Assembly: GCA_039192165.1 (NCBI GenBank)
Contig: JBCCXD010000008.1
Location: 62,001-126,000, forward strand
DNA length: 64,000 bases
Origin: Dinoroseobacter sp039192165
GTDB taxonomy: Bacteria; Pseudomonadota; Alphaproteobacteria; Rhodobacterales; Rhodobacteraceae
Reading direction: 5' to 3'
The notes beneath the pieces are model-generated. The model was not told the origin of the DNA and did no database searches. It saw nothing but the letters and a program-made list of their open reading frames with translations. Position 1 is the stretch's first letter, and each line of letters begins with the position of its first letter. Shown here in pieces: positions 1 through 8,949 of the stretch. The position numbers were made by a program, and so were the translations under genes.

Positions 1-1123
1 GCGGGTCTGGTGCGGATACGCATGTCCGCAAACGGTGTGGACCGATCTGTTCATTTTGGTTGAACGTTGGATCGAGGGGGACCGCAACAACCGGCTCCGC
101 CTGCATCGAGCGCCGATGAGTGCACGAAAGGCGCGTCTCAGGGCAACAAAATGGCTGCTCTGGCTGCTGATCGGCCTCGCAACTGGCGGGGCATGGATTT
201 TCTATTTCACGGACGCGCCGACACTGTTGCGAGACTTGCTGGCTCTGGATGCGCACCCGATCGCGTACACCACAATGGCAATTCTGACAGCAACGACATT
301 CTTCTTTGGCGGTTTTGCCCGCGAGCAGATCTGTATCTATGCCTGCCCATGGCCCCGCATTCAGGCTGCGATGATGGACGAGGACACTTTGACAGTAGGT
401 TACCGCGAATGGCGCGGGGAACCACGGGGCAAGCATCGCAAGGCGGCGGGCGCTGAGATACTTGGTGATTGCATCGACTGCAATGCCTGCGTGAACGTGT
501 GTCCGATGGGGATCGATATTCGTAACGGTCAGCAGATGGAGTGCATTACCTGCGCGCTCTGTATCGATGCGTGCGATGACATAATGGCCAAGATCGGCAA
601 ACCGCGTGGCTTGGTGGACTACATGGCCTTGTCCGACGAGAATTTGGAGCGGGCAGGCGAAACCGGACGTCAGCCATGGCAGCACATCCTGCGCCCGCGC
701 ACGGTGCTTTATACGGTGCTCTGGTCTGCGGTTGGAATTGGCTTAACCGTGGCGCTCTTTTTGCGGTCCGACATCGAGATGACCGTGGCTCCGGTGCGGA
801 ACCCTACATTCGTGACCCTCTCTGGCGGAGATATCCGCAACACGTACGAGGTGCGGCTGCTCAACAAATACGGGGAACCGCGCCGCTTCGATCTGTCCGT
901 CGTCAGCGATGTTCCCCTTAGTCTAAGGTTGGAGGGTGAAGAGAGCACTGCTGTGACCGTTCCGGCAGACAGTACTTACCTGCAACGCGTCTACGTGGTC
1001 GGGAAGAATGGCGGAGCAGCCGCAGAAGGCGACCGGACCGCACTTCGGTTATGGGTGGAGGATGCGACCTCCAACGAGCGCGCCTACAAGGACACCATAT
1101 TCAACGGGAAGGCCAGCAGATGA
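1..1123 (+). CDS. ccoG: CcoG, cbb3 oxidase accessory ferredoxin (5' end missing)
   Basis: The open frame enters from the left edge, so the true start lies outside the window. The first visible residues are the CcoG signature RVWCGYACPQTVWTD. The product is a membrane polyferredoxin that in other bacteria handles copper (Cu(II) reduction) during assembly of cbb3-type cytochrome c oxidase. Visible: two hydrophobic segments, then two cysteine clusters (CIDCNACVNVCP and CITCALCIDAC) for two 4Fe-4S clusters, a further membrane segment (around VLYTVLWSAVGIGL), and a C-terminal beta-rich periplasmic domain. Its TGA overlaps the ATG of ccoH (ATGA), so translation is probably coupled. Confidence 0.95.
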   Translation, partial: RVWCGYACPQTVWTDLFILVERWIEGDRNNRLRLHRAPMSARKARLRATKWLLWLLIGLATGGAWIFYFTDAPTLLRDLLALDAHPIAYTTMAILTATTFFFGGFAREQICIYACPWPRIQAAMMDEDTLTVGYREWRGEPRGKHRKAAGAEILGDCIDCNACVNVCPMGIDIRNGQQMECITCALCIDACDDIMAKIGKPRGLVDYMALSDENLERAGETGRQPWQHILRPRTVLYTVLWSAVGIGLTVALFLRSDIEMTVAPVRNPTFVTLSGGDIRNTYEVRLLNKYGEPRRFDLSVVSDVPLSLRLEGEESTAVTVPADSTYLQRVYVVGKNGGAAAEGDRTALRLWVEDATSNERAYKDTIFNGKASR

Positions 1124-1587
1124 GCGATCCAAAGGAAAAGGAATTTACCGGTAAGCACATGTTACTGATTATGCTGGGCGCCTTTGGCACCATCATCGCG
1201 GTAAACCTGACAATGGCTTATAACGCTGTGTCGACATTTCCGGGCCTCGAGGTCAAAAATTCATACGTCGCGAGCCAGAAATTCGACGAAAACCGGGACG
1301 CACAACTGGCCTTGGGATGGGATGTCAGCGCGCATGTCGAAGATGGCATGCTTCATCTGGTTATCCTGGACAAAAGCGGTGCGCCGGTTGAGGCGGATCT
1401 CGTTTCTGCGACCTTGGGTCGGGCGACACACGTTCGGGACGACTTCACACCTGCCTTGTTCTGGACCGGTAAAGACTATGCGGCCCCAGTGGATCTGGCC
1501 GGTGGTAACTGGAACCTGCGCCTGAAAGCCGCCGACGCCAATGGGACATCATTCCAGCAACGCATCGTGATCTACGTCAAAGGCTGA
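1120..1587 (+). CDS. ccoH: CcoH/FixH family cbb3 oxidase assembly protein
   Basis: 155-residue protein with one N-terminal membrane anchor (about residues 15-35, HMLLIMLGAFGTIIAVNLTM) followed by a periplasmic domain of the FixH type. The ATG overlaps the ccoG stop; an upstream in-frame extension to 1051 lies inside ccoG and is not needed. FixH/CcoH associates with the CcoP subunit and is required for stable cbb3 oxidase in several proteobacteria. It lies between ccoG and ccoI in the canonical order, with a one-base gap before ccoI. Family assignment rests on size, topology and position. Confidence 0.9.
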   Translation: MSDPKEKEFTGKHMLLIMLGAFGTIIAVNLTMAYNAVSTFPGLEVKNSYVASQKFDENRDAQLALGWDVSAHVEDGMLHLVILDKSGAPVEADLVSATLGRATHVRDDFTPALFWTGKDYAAPVDLAGGNWNLRLKAADANGTSFQQRIVIYVKG

Positions 1588-1588
1588 C

Positions 1589-3763
1589 ATGAGCGACCTG
1601 ACCGCACAAACCCCATCGGCTTGCCCTGCATGCGCAGCGGGTGCGATGGCGGAAAATGTTGCCTCTGGACCCGCGCTCTCCGAGGCGCGCTTGGTGTTGT
1701 CCTTGCCGAATATTCACTGTGCCGCTTGCATAAGCGGGGTTGAGCGACTTCTGCTCCAGACCGCTGGTGTACGAGAGGCGCGGGTCAACCTCACGCTCAA
1801 ACGCGCGATGGTCGACGCCGGGTCAGAAGTCTCGGCTGATGACCTGGCGCAAATGCTCACTCAAAACGGGTTCGAGGCCTATGAGCTCGATCCCGCGCAA
1901 CTCGGGTCCGCAGAGGCGGACCGACCTGCGCGCGAACTCCTGATGCGGCTTGCCGTCTCTGGCTTTGCAATGATGAACATCATGCTTTTGTCGGTTGCGG
2001 TCTGGTCCGGGGCAGAAGATGCGACGCGCGATATGTTCCACTGGATCTCCGCTGCAATTGCGGTCCCTACGGTGGGCTTTTGCGCGCAACCATTTTTCAA
2101 GAATGCCTGGAGCGCGCTGCAAAACCGCCGGCTGAACATGGATGTGCCGATCTCGCTTGCAATCCTGCTGGCTGTGGGCATGTCGCTTTATGAAACATCG
2201 CAATCCGGCGAACATGCATACTTCGACGCTGCTGTTGCGCTAACCTTCTTCCTGCTTGCGGGGCGGTATCTAGATTTCCGTATGCGCGCCTCGGCACGGT
2301 CAGCTGCGCAGGAACTGGCCGCGCTCGAAGTGCCGCGCGCCTTTAAACTCGTTGGTGGGACCGAGATCTTGACCCCAATCGCTGAGCTGGCAGTCGGCGA
2401 TGTGGTACGGATCAAACCGGGCAGTCGCGTCCCGGTCGATGGGGTGGTGGATGCTGGGATATCCGAACGCGACCGGTCTCTCCTGACAGGAGAAAGCTTG
2501 CCAGTTCCCGCGCAACCGGGCGATGTGGTGGCTGCTGGAGAGATGAACTTGACCGGTGTGCTGACGGTACGGGTGACTGCGGCCGGGCAGGACACCTCTC
2601 TGCACCGTATGGCCGAGCTTGTGGCCACAGCCGAAAGCGCTCGCTCGCGCTATACGTCCTTGGCGGATCGGGCGGCGGGTCTCTATGCGCCAGGCGTGCA
2701 TGTCCTTGCTCTGATGACGGGGCTAGGTTGGTATTTTTACTCCTTCGATCTCAGGCTGTCGCTGAATATCGCGTCGGCAGTTCTGATTATTACCTGCCCC
2801 TGCGCGCTTGGTCTTGCCGTGCCAGCGGTGACGACAGCCGCATCCGGCAAGCTGTTCCGTAAAGGACTACTGATCAAGGATGGCACTGCGCTGGAGCGAT
2901 TGGCCGAAGTGACCGAGGTTGTCTTCGACAAAACCGGTACACTCACCCAAGGGGCGCCCGAACTGGTTGACCATTCCGCAGATGCCGCGGCGCTCTCTGT
3001 CGCACGCGGGCTCGCGTCCAGCTCCGCGCATCCTTTGGCAAAGGCGCTTTTGAGAGATACTGAAGGTCCGATTGCCGAGCTTGAGGACCTGTGTGAAGTG
3101 CCTGGCTTTGGGGTGGAAGCACGTTGGCGTGACCAGCATGTACGTCTTGGGCGTGCGGACTGGGTCGGGGCGGAGACCTCCTCCGATACGGCCACGTGGC
3201 TGCGCATTGGCCAAGCCGTGCCGATTTCCTTCTCATTTGCAGATAAGCTCCGGGACGGCGCGGCTGAAGCCGTGGCCGGGCTTCAGGAACTGGGCATGGA
3301 GGTAACCCTCCTTTCGGGTGACAGTCCGGCTGCTGTCGCTCGTGTGGCTGAAAGCCTTCAGATCGATAAGTGGCAGGCGGAATGCCTGCCAGAAAATAAA
3401 GTCGCCCATATCGAGACCCGCCGTGCCAACGGGGCCCGCGTTCTTATGGTAGGTGACGGGTTAAACGACACTGGTGCGCTGGCGGCGGCCCATGTCTCTT
3501 TGTCGCCGGCAACAGCACTTGATGTGGCCCGCGTGGCTTCAGACATGGTTTTGCTGGGCAAGGACCTGTCACCGATCCCGGACGCTGTGGAAACCGCAGG
3601 GAAATCGACCCGCCGTATTCGGGAGAACTTCACGATCTCTACCATTTACAATGTGGTTGCGGTCCCTCTTGCCATCGCCGGACTGGCCACACCGCTGATC
3701 GCCGCCTTGGCGATGTCACTCTCCTCCATTACGGTAACGCTCAACTCCCTGCGTTTAAAGTGA
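1589..3763 (+). CDS. ccoI: CcoI/FixI copper-exporting P1B-type ATPase
   Basis: 724 residues. An N-terminal CxxC (CPAC, about residue 12) precedes a heavy-metal-associated domain with CAAC at residues 44-47. Then come membrane helices, the actuator TGES (about residue 300), the metal-binding membrane CPC (about 402), the phosphorylation motif DKTGTLT (about 447) and the hinge GDGLND (about 622), and the last paired helices. All catalytic motifs are intact. CcoI is thought to deliver copper to the periplasm for the binuclear centre of cbb3 oxidase rather than act in copper resistance; the ccoGHIS context supports that role over a CopA one. Confidence 0.96.
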   Translation: MSDLTAQTPSACPACAAGAMAENVASGPALSEARLVLSLPNIHCAACISGVERLLLQTAGVREARVNLTLKRAMVDAGSEVSADDLAQMLTQNGFEAYELDPAQLGSAEADRPARELLMRLAVSGFAMMNIMLLSVAVWSGAEDATRDMFHWISAAIAVPTVGFCAQPFFKNAWSALQNRRLNMDVPISLAILLAVGMSLYETSQSGEHAYFDAAVALTFFLLAGRYLDFRMRASARSAAQELAALEVPRAFKLVGGTEILTPIAELAVGDVVRIKPGSRVPVDGVVDAGISERDRSLLTGESLPVPAQPGDVVAAGEMNLTGVLTVRVTAAGQDTSLHRMAELVATAESARSRYTSLADRAAGLYAPGVHVLALMTGLGWYFYSFDLRLSLNIASAVLIITCPCALGLAVPAVTTAASGKLFRKGLLIKDGTALERLAEVTEVVFDKTGTLTQGAPELVDHSADAAALSVARGLASSSAHPLAKALLRDTEGPIAELEDLCEVPGFGVEARWRDQHVRLGRADWVGAETSSDTATWLRIGQAVPISFSFADKLRDGAAEAVAGLQELGMEVTLLSGDSPAAVARVAESLQIDKWQAECLPENKVAHIETRRANGARVLMVGDGLNDTGALAAAHVSLSPATALDVARVASDMVLLGKDLSPIPDAVETAGKSTRRIRENFTISTIYNVVAVPLAIAGLATPLIAALAMSLSSITVTLNSLRLK

Positions 3764-3770
3764 GCCCGTG

Positions 3771-3929
3771 ATGGAAGTGCTCTCTTATCTGATCCCCATT
3801 TCGCTCTTTCTGGGAGGCATCGGGCTTATTGCCTTCTTCTGGATGCTCAAGACACGGCAGTTCGACGATCCCGAAGGAGACAGTCAACGCATCCTGTCGG
3901 ATGAATTCGACGATAAGCCCAAACAGTGA
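3771..3929 (+). CDS. ccoS: CcoS, small cbb3 oxidase maturation protein
   Basis: A 52-residue frame starting with ATG seven bases after the ccoI stop. The product begins MEVLSYLIPISLFLGGIG, a single N-terminal membrane helix, followed by FFWMLKTRQFDDPEGD, the conserved CcoS tail motif, and a short acidic C-terminus. CcoS is needed for cofactor insertion into cbb3 oxidase in Rhodobacter. It is the expected last gene of ccoGHIS. Nine bases after its stop lies the end of the convergent carboxypeptidase gene, with no obvious terminator hairpin between. Confidence 0.93.
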   Translation: MEVLSYLIPISLFLGGIGLIAFFWMLKTRQFDDPEGDSQRILSDEFDDKPKQ

Positions 3930-3938
3930 AACATCCGC

Positions 3939-5588
3939 TCAGGACGGCGGGGTCAGCGGCTCGCAGGGGATGTTCTGAGCCGTCAGGCGACGACAGGCGA
4001 GCGTGGCGGTATCTTCATTAAGCCCTACGAAGTTTGCTTGAAACATACCCCCGCTTTGGGAGACTTTGCGCAACGCTTCATCGAGGGTCCCTATCTCTTT
4101 CAGGGCAATTTTCAGCAGGACTCGTTCCGCCTGGTAGCGTGACGGATAGGCGCCGACATTGATCCCCCAATGGCGCCCGCCCGAGGTCGAGGCCCGTGAG
4201 ACGATTTCGGTAACCGCGTCTGTTACCGTCGCAAACCGGCGAGGCGCCGGAGCACCGGCCGGGCGCGTTGTCGCGACAGCACCGGTTGCAGTTGATGCTG
4301 CAAAGCGCCGATCTTCGGCGGAAACGTCGGGGTCTGATGCTGCGGGGCTTAGAGCGCCGCCTTCGTCGACGGTCACCGCGACCTGCCCGGTTGGACTGCC
4401 GACAGCGAGGCCGGTTGGATCGGGGGCTTCTGCAACCAGTGTTTCACTTTCCGCATCGGGATCAACCGAAGCGAGGACGATCTGGCGGACCGGACGCGGG
4501 GCAGGGCGGCCAGGGGACTGGTTTGCCTTTGCAACTGGTATGATCGGCCGCTCAATTTCCTCTAGGGCATCAAGTTTTGCGCCTGTCTCAGCCACAGCGG
4601 ATGTGACCGAAGGGGCAATGGCCGCCAGAAGCTCGGTGACCTGCGTTTCCGGAACCGGGCGCGGGGTGGGGCGCGGGCTGCGCAATACGGCCATTTGGGT
4701 GCGTACCACTCTGGACGCTGGAAGGTTGGCATAGTTCGGAAGAGCCGGTTTGCGCACCGCGACGCGTGTTGGCGCTTTACGGAACCCGAGATCCAGAAGT
4801 TCGGCCACGCGGGCATTGCGTGTTGCGACCGACCGGCCTCCAAAGACCGTTGCAATCACCCGTTCCTGGCCGCGTTCAGCCGAAGCAACCAGATTGAAAC
4901 CGGCGGCCCGTGTATAGCCGGTTTTGATACCGTCGGCGCCGCGATACGCATTCAAAAGGCGCCTGTTTGTATTGCGAACGGTCCCCATCGTCGTGTTTGT
5001 CGATTGCCTGGAGAACAGGTTGTAGTAGTCGGGGTAGTCGTAAAATACACGGCGCCCCAGGATCGTCATATCACGGGCCGTCGACAAATGGCCCGACTCG
5101 GTAAGCCCATGCGCATTCTTGAAAGTCGTACGTGTCATACCAAGCGCTTTTGCGGTCCGGTTCATGCGGCGCGCAAACGCGGCCTCGGAGCCCGAAATTG
5201 CTTCCCCGATCGCAGTTGCTGCGTCATTGGCCGACTTAACTGCGGATGCGCGGATTAGATATCGCAGGGCAATCCGCTGACCTGCTTTCAGCCCGAGTTT
5301 CGAAGGGACTTCTGCCGCGGCTTTCTTTGACACGCGGACTTTCGTATCGAGTGTGATTTCACCCATCCTCACCGCTTCAAATGCGATGTAGAGGGTCATC
5401 ATCTTGGTCAAAGATGCCGGGTGAAGCCGGGTATCCGCGTTCTCGGCATGCAGCACCTTTCCGGAGCGCGCATCCATTACCATGGCGGCGTAAGGGGCTG
5501 CCAGAGCAGCTGTGCTGACGGCGATGTAGATAAGTGCTGACGCGACTCCAAGAAGTCCGCAGACTCCACCCGTGCGATGGACTGACAT
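3939..5588 (-). CDS. D-alanyl-D-alanine carboxypeptidase (S11) with C-terminal SPOR domain
   Basis: 549 residues. A signal peptide (cleavage near residue 31) is followed by a peptidase S11 / low-molecular-weight penicillin-binding fold with all three active motifs: SLTK (Ser59, Lys62), SAN (119-121) and KTG (222-224). A long Pro/Ala/Thr-rich linker (about 290-460) leads to a C-terminal SPOR domain (about 465-545), which in other proteins binds denuded glycan strands at the division septum. The enzyme should trim the terminal D-Ala of peptidoglycan pentapeptides in the periplasm. The SPOR fusion suggests septal targeting, an inference. A DacA/DacC/DacF type cannot be separated by eye. Confidence 0.93.
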   Translation of the reverse strand: MSVHRTGGVCGLLGVASALIYIAVSTAALAAPYAAMVMDARSGKVLHAENADTRLHPASLTKMMTLYIAFEAVRMGEITLDTKVRVSKKAAAEVPSKLGLKAGQRIALRYLIRASAVKSANDAATAIGEAISGSEAAFARRMNRTAKALGMTRTTFKNAHGLTESGHLSTARDMTILGRRVFYDYPDYYNLFSRQSTNTTMGTVRNTNRRLLNAYRGADGIKTGYTRAAGFNLVASAERGQERVIATVFGGRSVATRNARVAELLDLGFRKAPTRVAVRKPALPNYANLPASRVVRTQMAVLRSPRPTPRPVPETQVTELLAAIAPSVTSAVAETGAKLDALEEIERPIIPVAKANQSPGRPAPRPVRQIVLASVDPDAESETLVAEAPDPTGLAVGSPTGQVAVTVDEGGALSPAASDPDVSAEDRRFAASTATGAVATTRPAGAPAPRRFATVTDAVTEIVSRASTSGGRHWGINVGAYPSRYQAERVLLKIALKEIGTLDEALRKVSQSGGMFQANFVGLNEDTATLACRRLTAQNIPCEPLTPPS

Positions 5589-5770
5589 GTGCGCTCGATC
5601 CTGTAACTGCCTCTGCGCCTCGTTGGGCGCGTATATTATTAGGAGGAGCGTAGCATGGATTATCGCATCTGAAAACGGTTCCTTTGATTAAAAAACGCTT
5701 TAATTTCAGATGCTACCGAGCATATCTTGAGGCCTGTGTCCTGTGGGGTACAGGTGCCTGCGCAAATCAC

Positions 5771-6475
5771 CTAGCTTTCTATTTGCGCAATCAGTTCCGG
5801 AAGTTCTCCCAAGTTGCGCACTTCTCTATAGCGCGCAGCACCCTCAGGTTTCGGGGCATGCTCAAGTTCCCAGGTCAAATCGTGAGGAACGTAAACCCCC
5901 CACGCCCCCGCTTCGAGAGCGGGGATCACATCTGATTTCAGCGAATTGCCGACCATCATTGCTCCCGCCGCCCCGTCTGCTTCCTTGGAGAATGCAGAGC
6001 GGTAAGTGTGATGAGTTTTGTGCGACACGATCTCCACCGCGTCGAAATGATCTCCCAATCCCGATTGGGCCAGTTTTCGTTCCTGATCCAATAAGTCGCC
6101 CTTGGTTATCAGGACGATCCGGTAGTGTTCCGACAGCTCCGCCACCGTTTCCTGGGCGTAGGGCAAAAGATGGATCGGGTGGCACAGCATCTCCTGTCCG
6201 GCTTCAAGCAGTTCCGCGATCACAGAGCCGGGCACCTTGTGATCAGTTACTTCAAGCGCCGTCTCAATCATCGAAAGCACAAAGCCCTTTATTCCAAAAC
6301 CATAGTGCCCGAGATTGCGGTGCTCGGCCTCCAGAAGCCTTTCCATAAGGTGATCCGTGTCGGCAAATTCACGCAGCAAACTGGCGAATCGTTCTTGCGT
6401 CAGTTTGAAGAATTGCTCGTTCTGCCAAAGCGTATCGTCTGCATCGAAGCCAATTGTCGTTAACGGGATGTGCAT
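5771..6475 (-). CDS. HAD-superfamily phosphatase
   Basis: 234 residues with HAD motif I near the N-terminus (GFDADDTLW, nucleophile Asp in DxDxT form), motif II Thr in IVLITKG, a conserved Lys region, and motif IV around GNSLKSDVIPALEAG. A helical cap lies between motifs I and II. The family contains phosphoglycolate, pyrimidine-nucleotide and sugar phosphatases; the substrate cannot be read from the sequence. The gene is divergent from clpS. The 182 bases between it and the carboxypeptidase hold no recognisable gene. Confidence 0.85.
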   Translation of the reverse strand: MHIPLTTIGFDADDTLWQNEQFFKLTQERFASLLREFADTDHLMERLLEAEHRNLGHYGFGIKGFVLSMIETALEVTDHKVPGSVIAELLEAGQEMLCHPIHLLPYAQETVAELSEHYRIVLITKGDLLDQERKLAQSGLGDHFDAVEIVSHKTHHTYRSAFSKEADGAAGAMMVGNSLKSDVIPALEAGAWGVYVPHDLTWELEHAPKPEGAARYREVRNLGELPELIAQIES

Positions 6476-6606
6476 ATTGCCTGTCTGTCGTACCGGTTTC
6501 GTGTCGGAATTGAGAAATCATGCGCGCGAGAGCGCGTGTTCCTCTTTTCTCAGAAATCGATGGCCTTATATTGCCAATCTACACCGCAAGACCAGAGTGG
6601 TTGCGC

Positions 6607-6951
6607 ATGATCCAAAGAGCTCCGATCCGAATGGCCGGTACACCCGAGACCCCTGGTGATGATACGTCCGTCATTACCAAGACCCAGACCAAGACGGAAA
6701 AGCCGCCACTCTACAAAGTGCTGATCCTGAACGACGACTACACCCCGATGGAATTTGTCGTCCATGTATTAGAGCGGTTTTTTGGAATGACCCATGGACA
6801 GGCCGTCGAACTGATGCTGACTGTTCATAAAAAAGGCGTGGCGGTGGTCGGTGTCTTTTCCTATGAGATAGCGGAGACAAAGGTTGCACAGGTCATGGAC
6901 TTCGCGCGCCGTCACCAGCACCCTCTCCAATGCACGATGGAAAAGGAATAG
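6607..6951 (+). CDS. clpS: ClpS, adaptor of the ClpAP protease (N-end rule)
   Basis: The core begins KPPLYKVLILNDDYTPMEFV and continues through VLERFFGMTHGQAVELML, GVAVVGVFSYEIAETK and HPLQCTMEKE, the ClpS fold that binds N-degrons and the ClpA N-domain. I chose ATG 6607 (114 residues, starting MIQRAPIRMAG); ATG 6631 is possible, and the frame is open back to 6520. A TATATT-like hexamer near 6567-6572 argues against the 6520 start. No strong ribosome-binding site precedes either ATG. No clpA lies nearby in this window. Confidence 0.92.
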   Translation: MIQRAPIRMAGTPETPGDDTSVITKTQTKTEKPPLYKVLILNDDYTPMEFVVHVLERFFGMTHGQAVELMLTVHKKGVAVVGVFSYEIAETKVAQVMDFARRHQHPLQCTMEKE

Positions 6952-6978
6952 CGGCCGCGCTGGCGCTCTCCATCCGCG

Positions 6979-7974
6979 ATGACCTCGCCAAGACTAGACA
7001 TCGCCCTTGCGGCGCAAGACCTGCAGTGGCCCGAAGGCCCCATCGTCGCATTTCGTCCGGATCCGGGCCAAAGCGGATTACCCGCTGACAGAACACTGGT
7101 GGTGCATGGCTTTAAGCCAGCACATGATGCGTGGTTGAGGGCGGGTTACGACGTCGCCGCAGTAACACCTGGGTCCAGCTTTGGTGCCGCATATGTTGCA
7201 GTGCCCCGCGCCAAAGATCATGCATATCTCCTGCTGAAGCAGACGCTCGACCACGTGCAACCCGGCGGCTTGATCGCGGTGGACGGCGCGAAAACCGACG
7301 GAATTGAGAGTATCGCGAAGGCGCTCAAACCTCTTGGTGTAGCCATGAGGTCGCTGTCGAAGGCCCACGGCAAACTGCTGTGGTTTCAGCGACCGCAGGA
7401 TGTACCGAGCGACGTTTTCGGCCTCAGAGCGTCGAAAAAAGCGCCTGCTGGCTGGCGCACTGCGCCTGGCGTGTTTTCTGCCGACGCAATTGACAAGGGC
7501 TCCGAGATACTAAGCACGAACCTGCCGCGTCTTTCGGGACGCGGCGCCGATTTCGGGGCCGGCTGGGGTTACCTATCGGTGCGGCTTCTGGAGGTATCGA
7601 ACTCGGTCGAGCAACTTGATCTCCTCGAAGCAGAATGGGCTGCGCTGACCTGTGCCCGAGAGAATGTCACAGATGCGCGAGCGCGCTTCCATTGGGTGGA
7701 CGCAACAAGCTTTGAGACCGAGCCATACGACTTTGTCATAATGAATCCGCCGTTTCACACTTCACGAAAGGCAGACCCTTCCCTGGGCCAACGATTTGTC
7801 GAGGCCGCTGCTCGCGTCCTCAAAAGGACCGGCGGCCTTACTCTTGTTGCCAATCGCCATCTGCCGTATGAAGCGGTCCTGTCGAAATGCTTTGCAGAGG
7901 TCGCGGTACGCGCTGAAGCCTCAGGCTTCAAGGTAATCCACGCAAGCAAGCCGCGCCCGCAGCGCGGCCGCTGA
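6979..7974 (+). CDS. RsmC/RlmG-like rRNA guanine-N2 methyltransferase
   Basis: 331 residues with two consecutive halves, as in RsmC: a degenerate N-terminal methyltransferase-like half and a C-terminal SAM-binding half with motif I DFGAGWGYLSV (about residues 191-201) and the catalytic NPPFH (about 255-259) typical of N2-guanine or N6-adenine methyltransferases. By family it should methylate a guanine in 16S or 23S rRNA (G1207 in E. coli RsmC). It sits just after clpS and 21 bases before the SDR-like gene, perhaps co-transcribed with the latter. Confidence 0.85.
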   Translation: MTSPRLDIALAAQDLQWPEGPIVAFRPDPGQSGLPADRTLVVHGFKPAHDAWLRAGYDVAAVTPGSSFGAAYVAVPRAKDHAYLLLKQTLDHVQPGGLIAVDGAKTDGIESIAKALKPLGVAMRSLSKAHGKLLWFQRPQDVPSDVFGLRASKKAPAGWRTAPGVFSADAIDKGSEILSTNLPRLSGRGADFGAGWGYLSVRLLEVSNSVEQLDLLEAEWAALTCARENVTDARARFHWVDATSFETEPYDFVIMNPPFHTSRKADPSLGQRFVEAAARVLKRTGGLTLVANRHLPYEAVLSKCFAEVAVRAEASGFKVIHASKPRPQRGR

Positions 7975-7995
7975 TCCCCCCACAGGAGACCATTG

Positions 7996-8805
7996 ATGTC
8001 ATTTTCCATCACGGGCAAGACCGCGATTGTCACCGGAGCGGCCAATGGTGTCGGACTGGCGATCGCAAAGCAGTTCGTCGACAAGGGCGCCAACGTAATG
8101 TTCACCGACAAGGACGAGCAGAACCTGGAGGCAGAGGTCGGTAAGGCGCGCGAGGAGAGCGACAATGCGCGATACTATGCGGGTGATCTGCGCGAGCGTC
8201 TGACACAGGCCAACCTCCTGTCGGCCACAATAGACGCCTTCGATCGCGTCGATATCCTGATCAATGCAAGCCGACAGATCGCGGTGTCAGATCCGCTCGA
8301 TGCCGATGGCGATCATGTCGAAGCCATGATGCAGCAAAATATGATGACCTCGCTCCGTATGACACAACTTATCGCGAAGCGGATGATTAAGCAGGCGGAA
8401 GAAGACGGTAACGACGAAGAAGAGGCGGGCGCCATTGTAAATCTGTCCTCGATCGCTGCCAGCCAGACACATTCTCAGTTGCTGGGGTATTCCATAGCGG
8501 CAGCAGCACTCGATCAATTGACACGCTCCATGGCCGTAGCGCTGGCGCCAAACCGGATTCGGGTGAACTCAGTGGCCTTTGGAAGCGTGATGAGCGCCAG
8601 CCTGAAAGACGTGCTCAAGGACAACCGAGAACTGCGCGGAGAAATCCTTGACTGCACTCCGATGTCACGTATCGCCAAGCCAGCGGAAGTGGCCGACGCT
8701 GTACAATACCTTGCATCACCCGGTGCAGGGTTTGTCACCGGTCAAATAATCACCATCGATGGGGGGCGCACACTTCTGGACCCGGTGACTTTGCCTGCGC
8801 ACTGA
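7996..8805 (+). CDS. SDR-fold protein lacking the catalytic lysine
   Basis: 269 residues; ATG 7996 follows CAGGAGAC, so the TTG three bases earlier is not needed. A Rossmann nucleotide motif TGAANGVG (residues 13-20) and the usual SDR end (FVTGQIITIDGG) are present. The active-site serine region (NLSSIA, 149-154) and Tyr165 are kept, but the residue four after the tyrosine is Ala169 (YSIAA) instead of lysine, and the NAG motif reads NAS. The protein also has an acidic insert EEDGNDEEE near residue 135-143. It may bind a dinucleotide without canonical dehydrogenase chemistry; the role is unknown. Confidence 0.85.
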   Translation: MSFSITGKTAIVTGAANGVGLAIAKQFVDKGANVMFTDKDEQNLEAEVGKAREESDNARYYAGDLRERLTQANLLSATIDAFDRVDILINASRQIAVSDPLDADGDHVEAMMQQNMMTSLRMTQLIAKRMIKQAEEDGNDEEEAGAIVNLSSIAASQTHSQLLGYSIAAAALDQLTRSMAVALAPNRIRVNSVAFGSVMSASLKDVLKDNRELRGEILDCTPMSRIAKPAEVADAVQYLASPGAGFVTGQIITIDGGRTLLDPVTLPAH

Positions 8806-8949
8806 CACACGAAGCCTGCGGGCTGGTTGCGCTGAACCTGTTGATTGCGTGGGTCCTTTGCGTAAATCCACAAAGGCCTAAAAGCGTCATTTTCAACTGA
8901 CACTTCTGGTTGAAGCTGGTAGCTCTCGTCTCACGTGAAGGAGACTGAA

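Noticed and set aside
6237..6247. TTGTGATCAGT resembling the sucC palindrome
   Set aside because: It is inside the HAD phosphatase coding region and breaks the right arm, so chance is likelier.
8855..8876. Inverted repeat CCTTTG-N10-CAAAGG before hemF
   Set aside because: It was considered as an FNR site or terminator. It has neither FNR arms nor a T tract and is only six base pairs, so no function is claimed.
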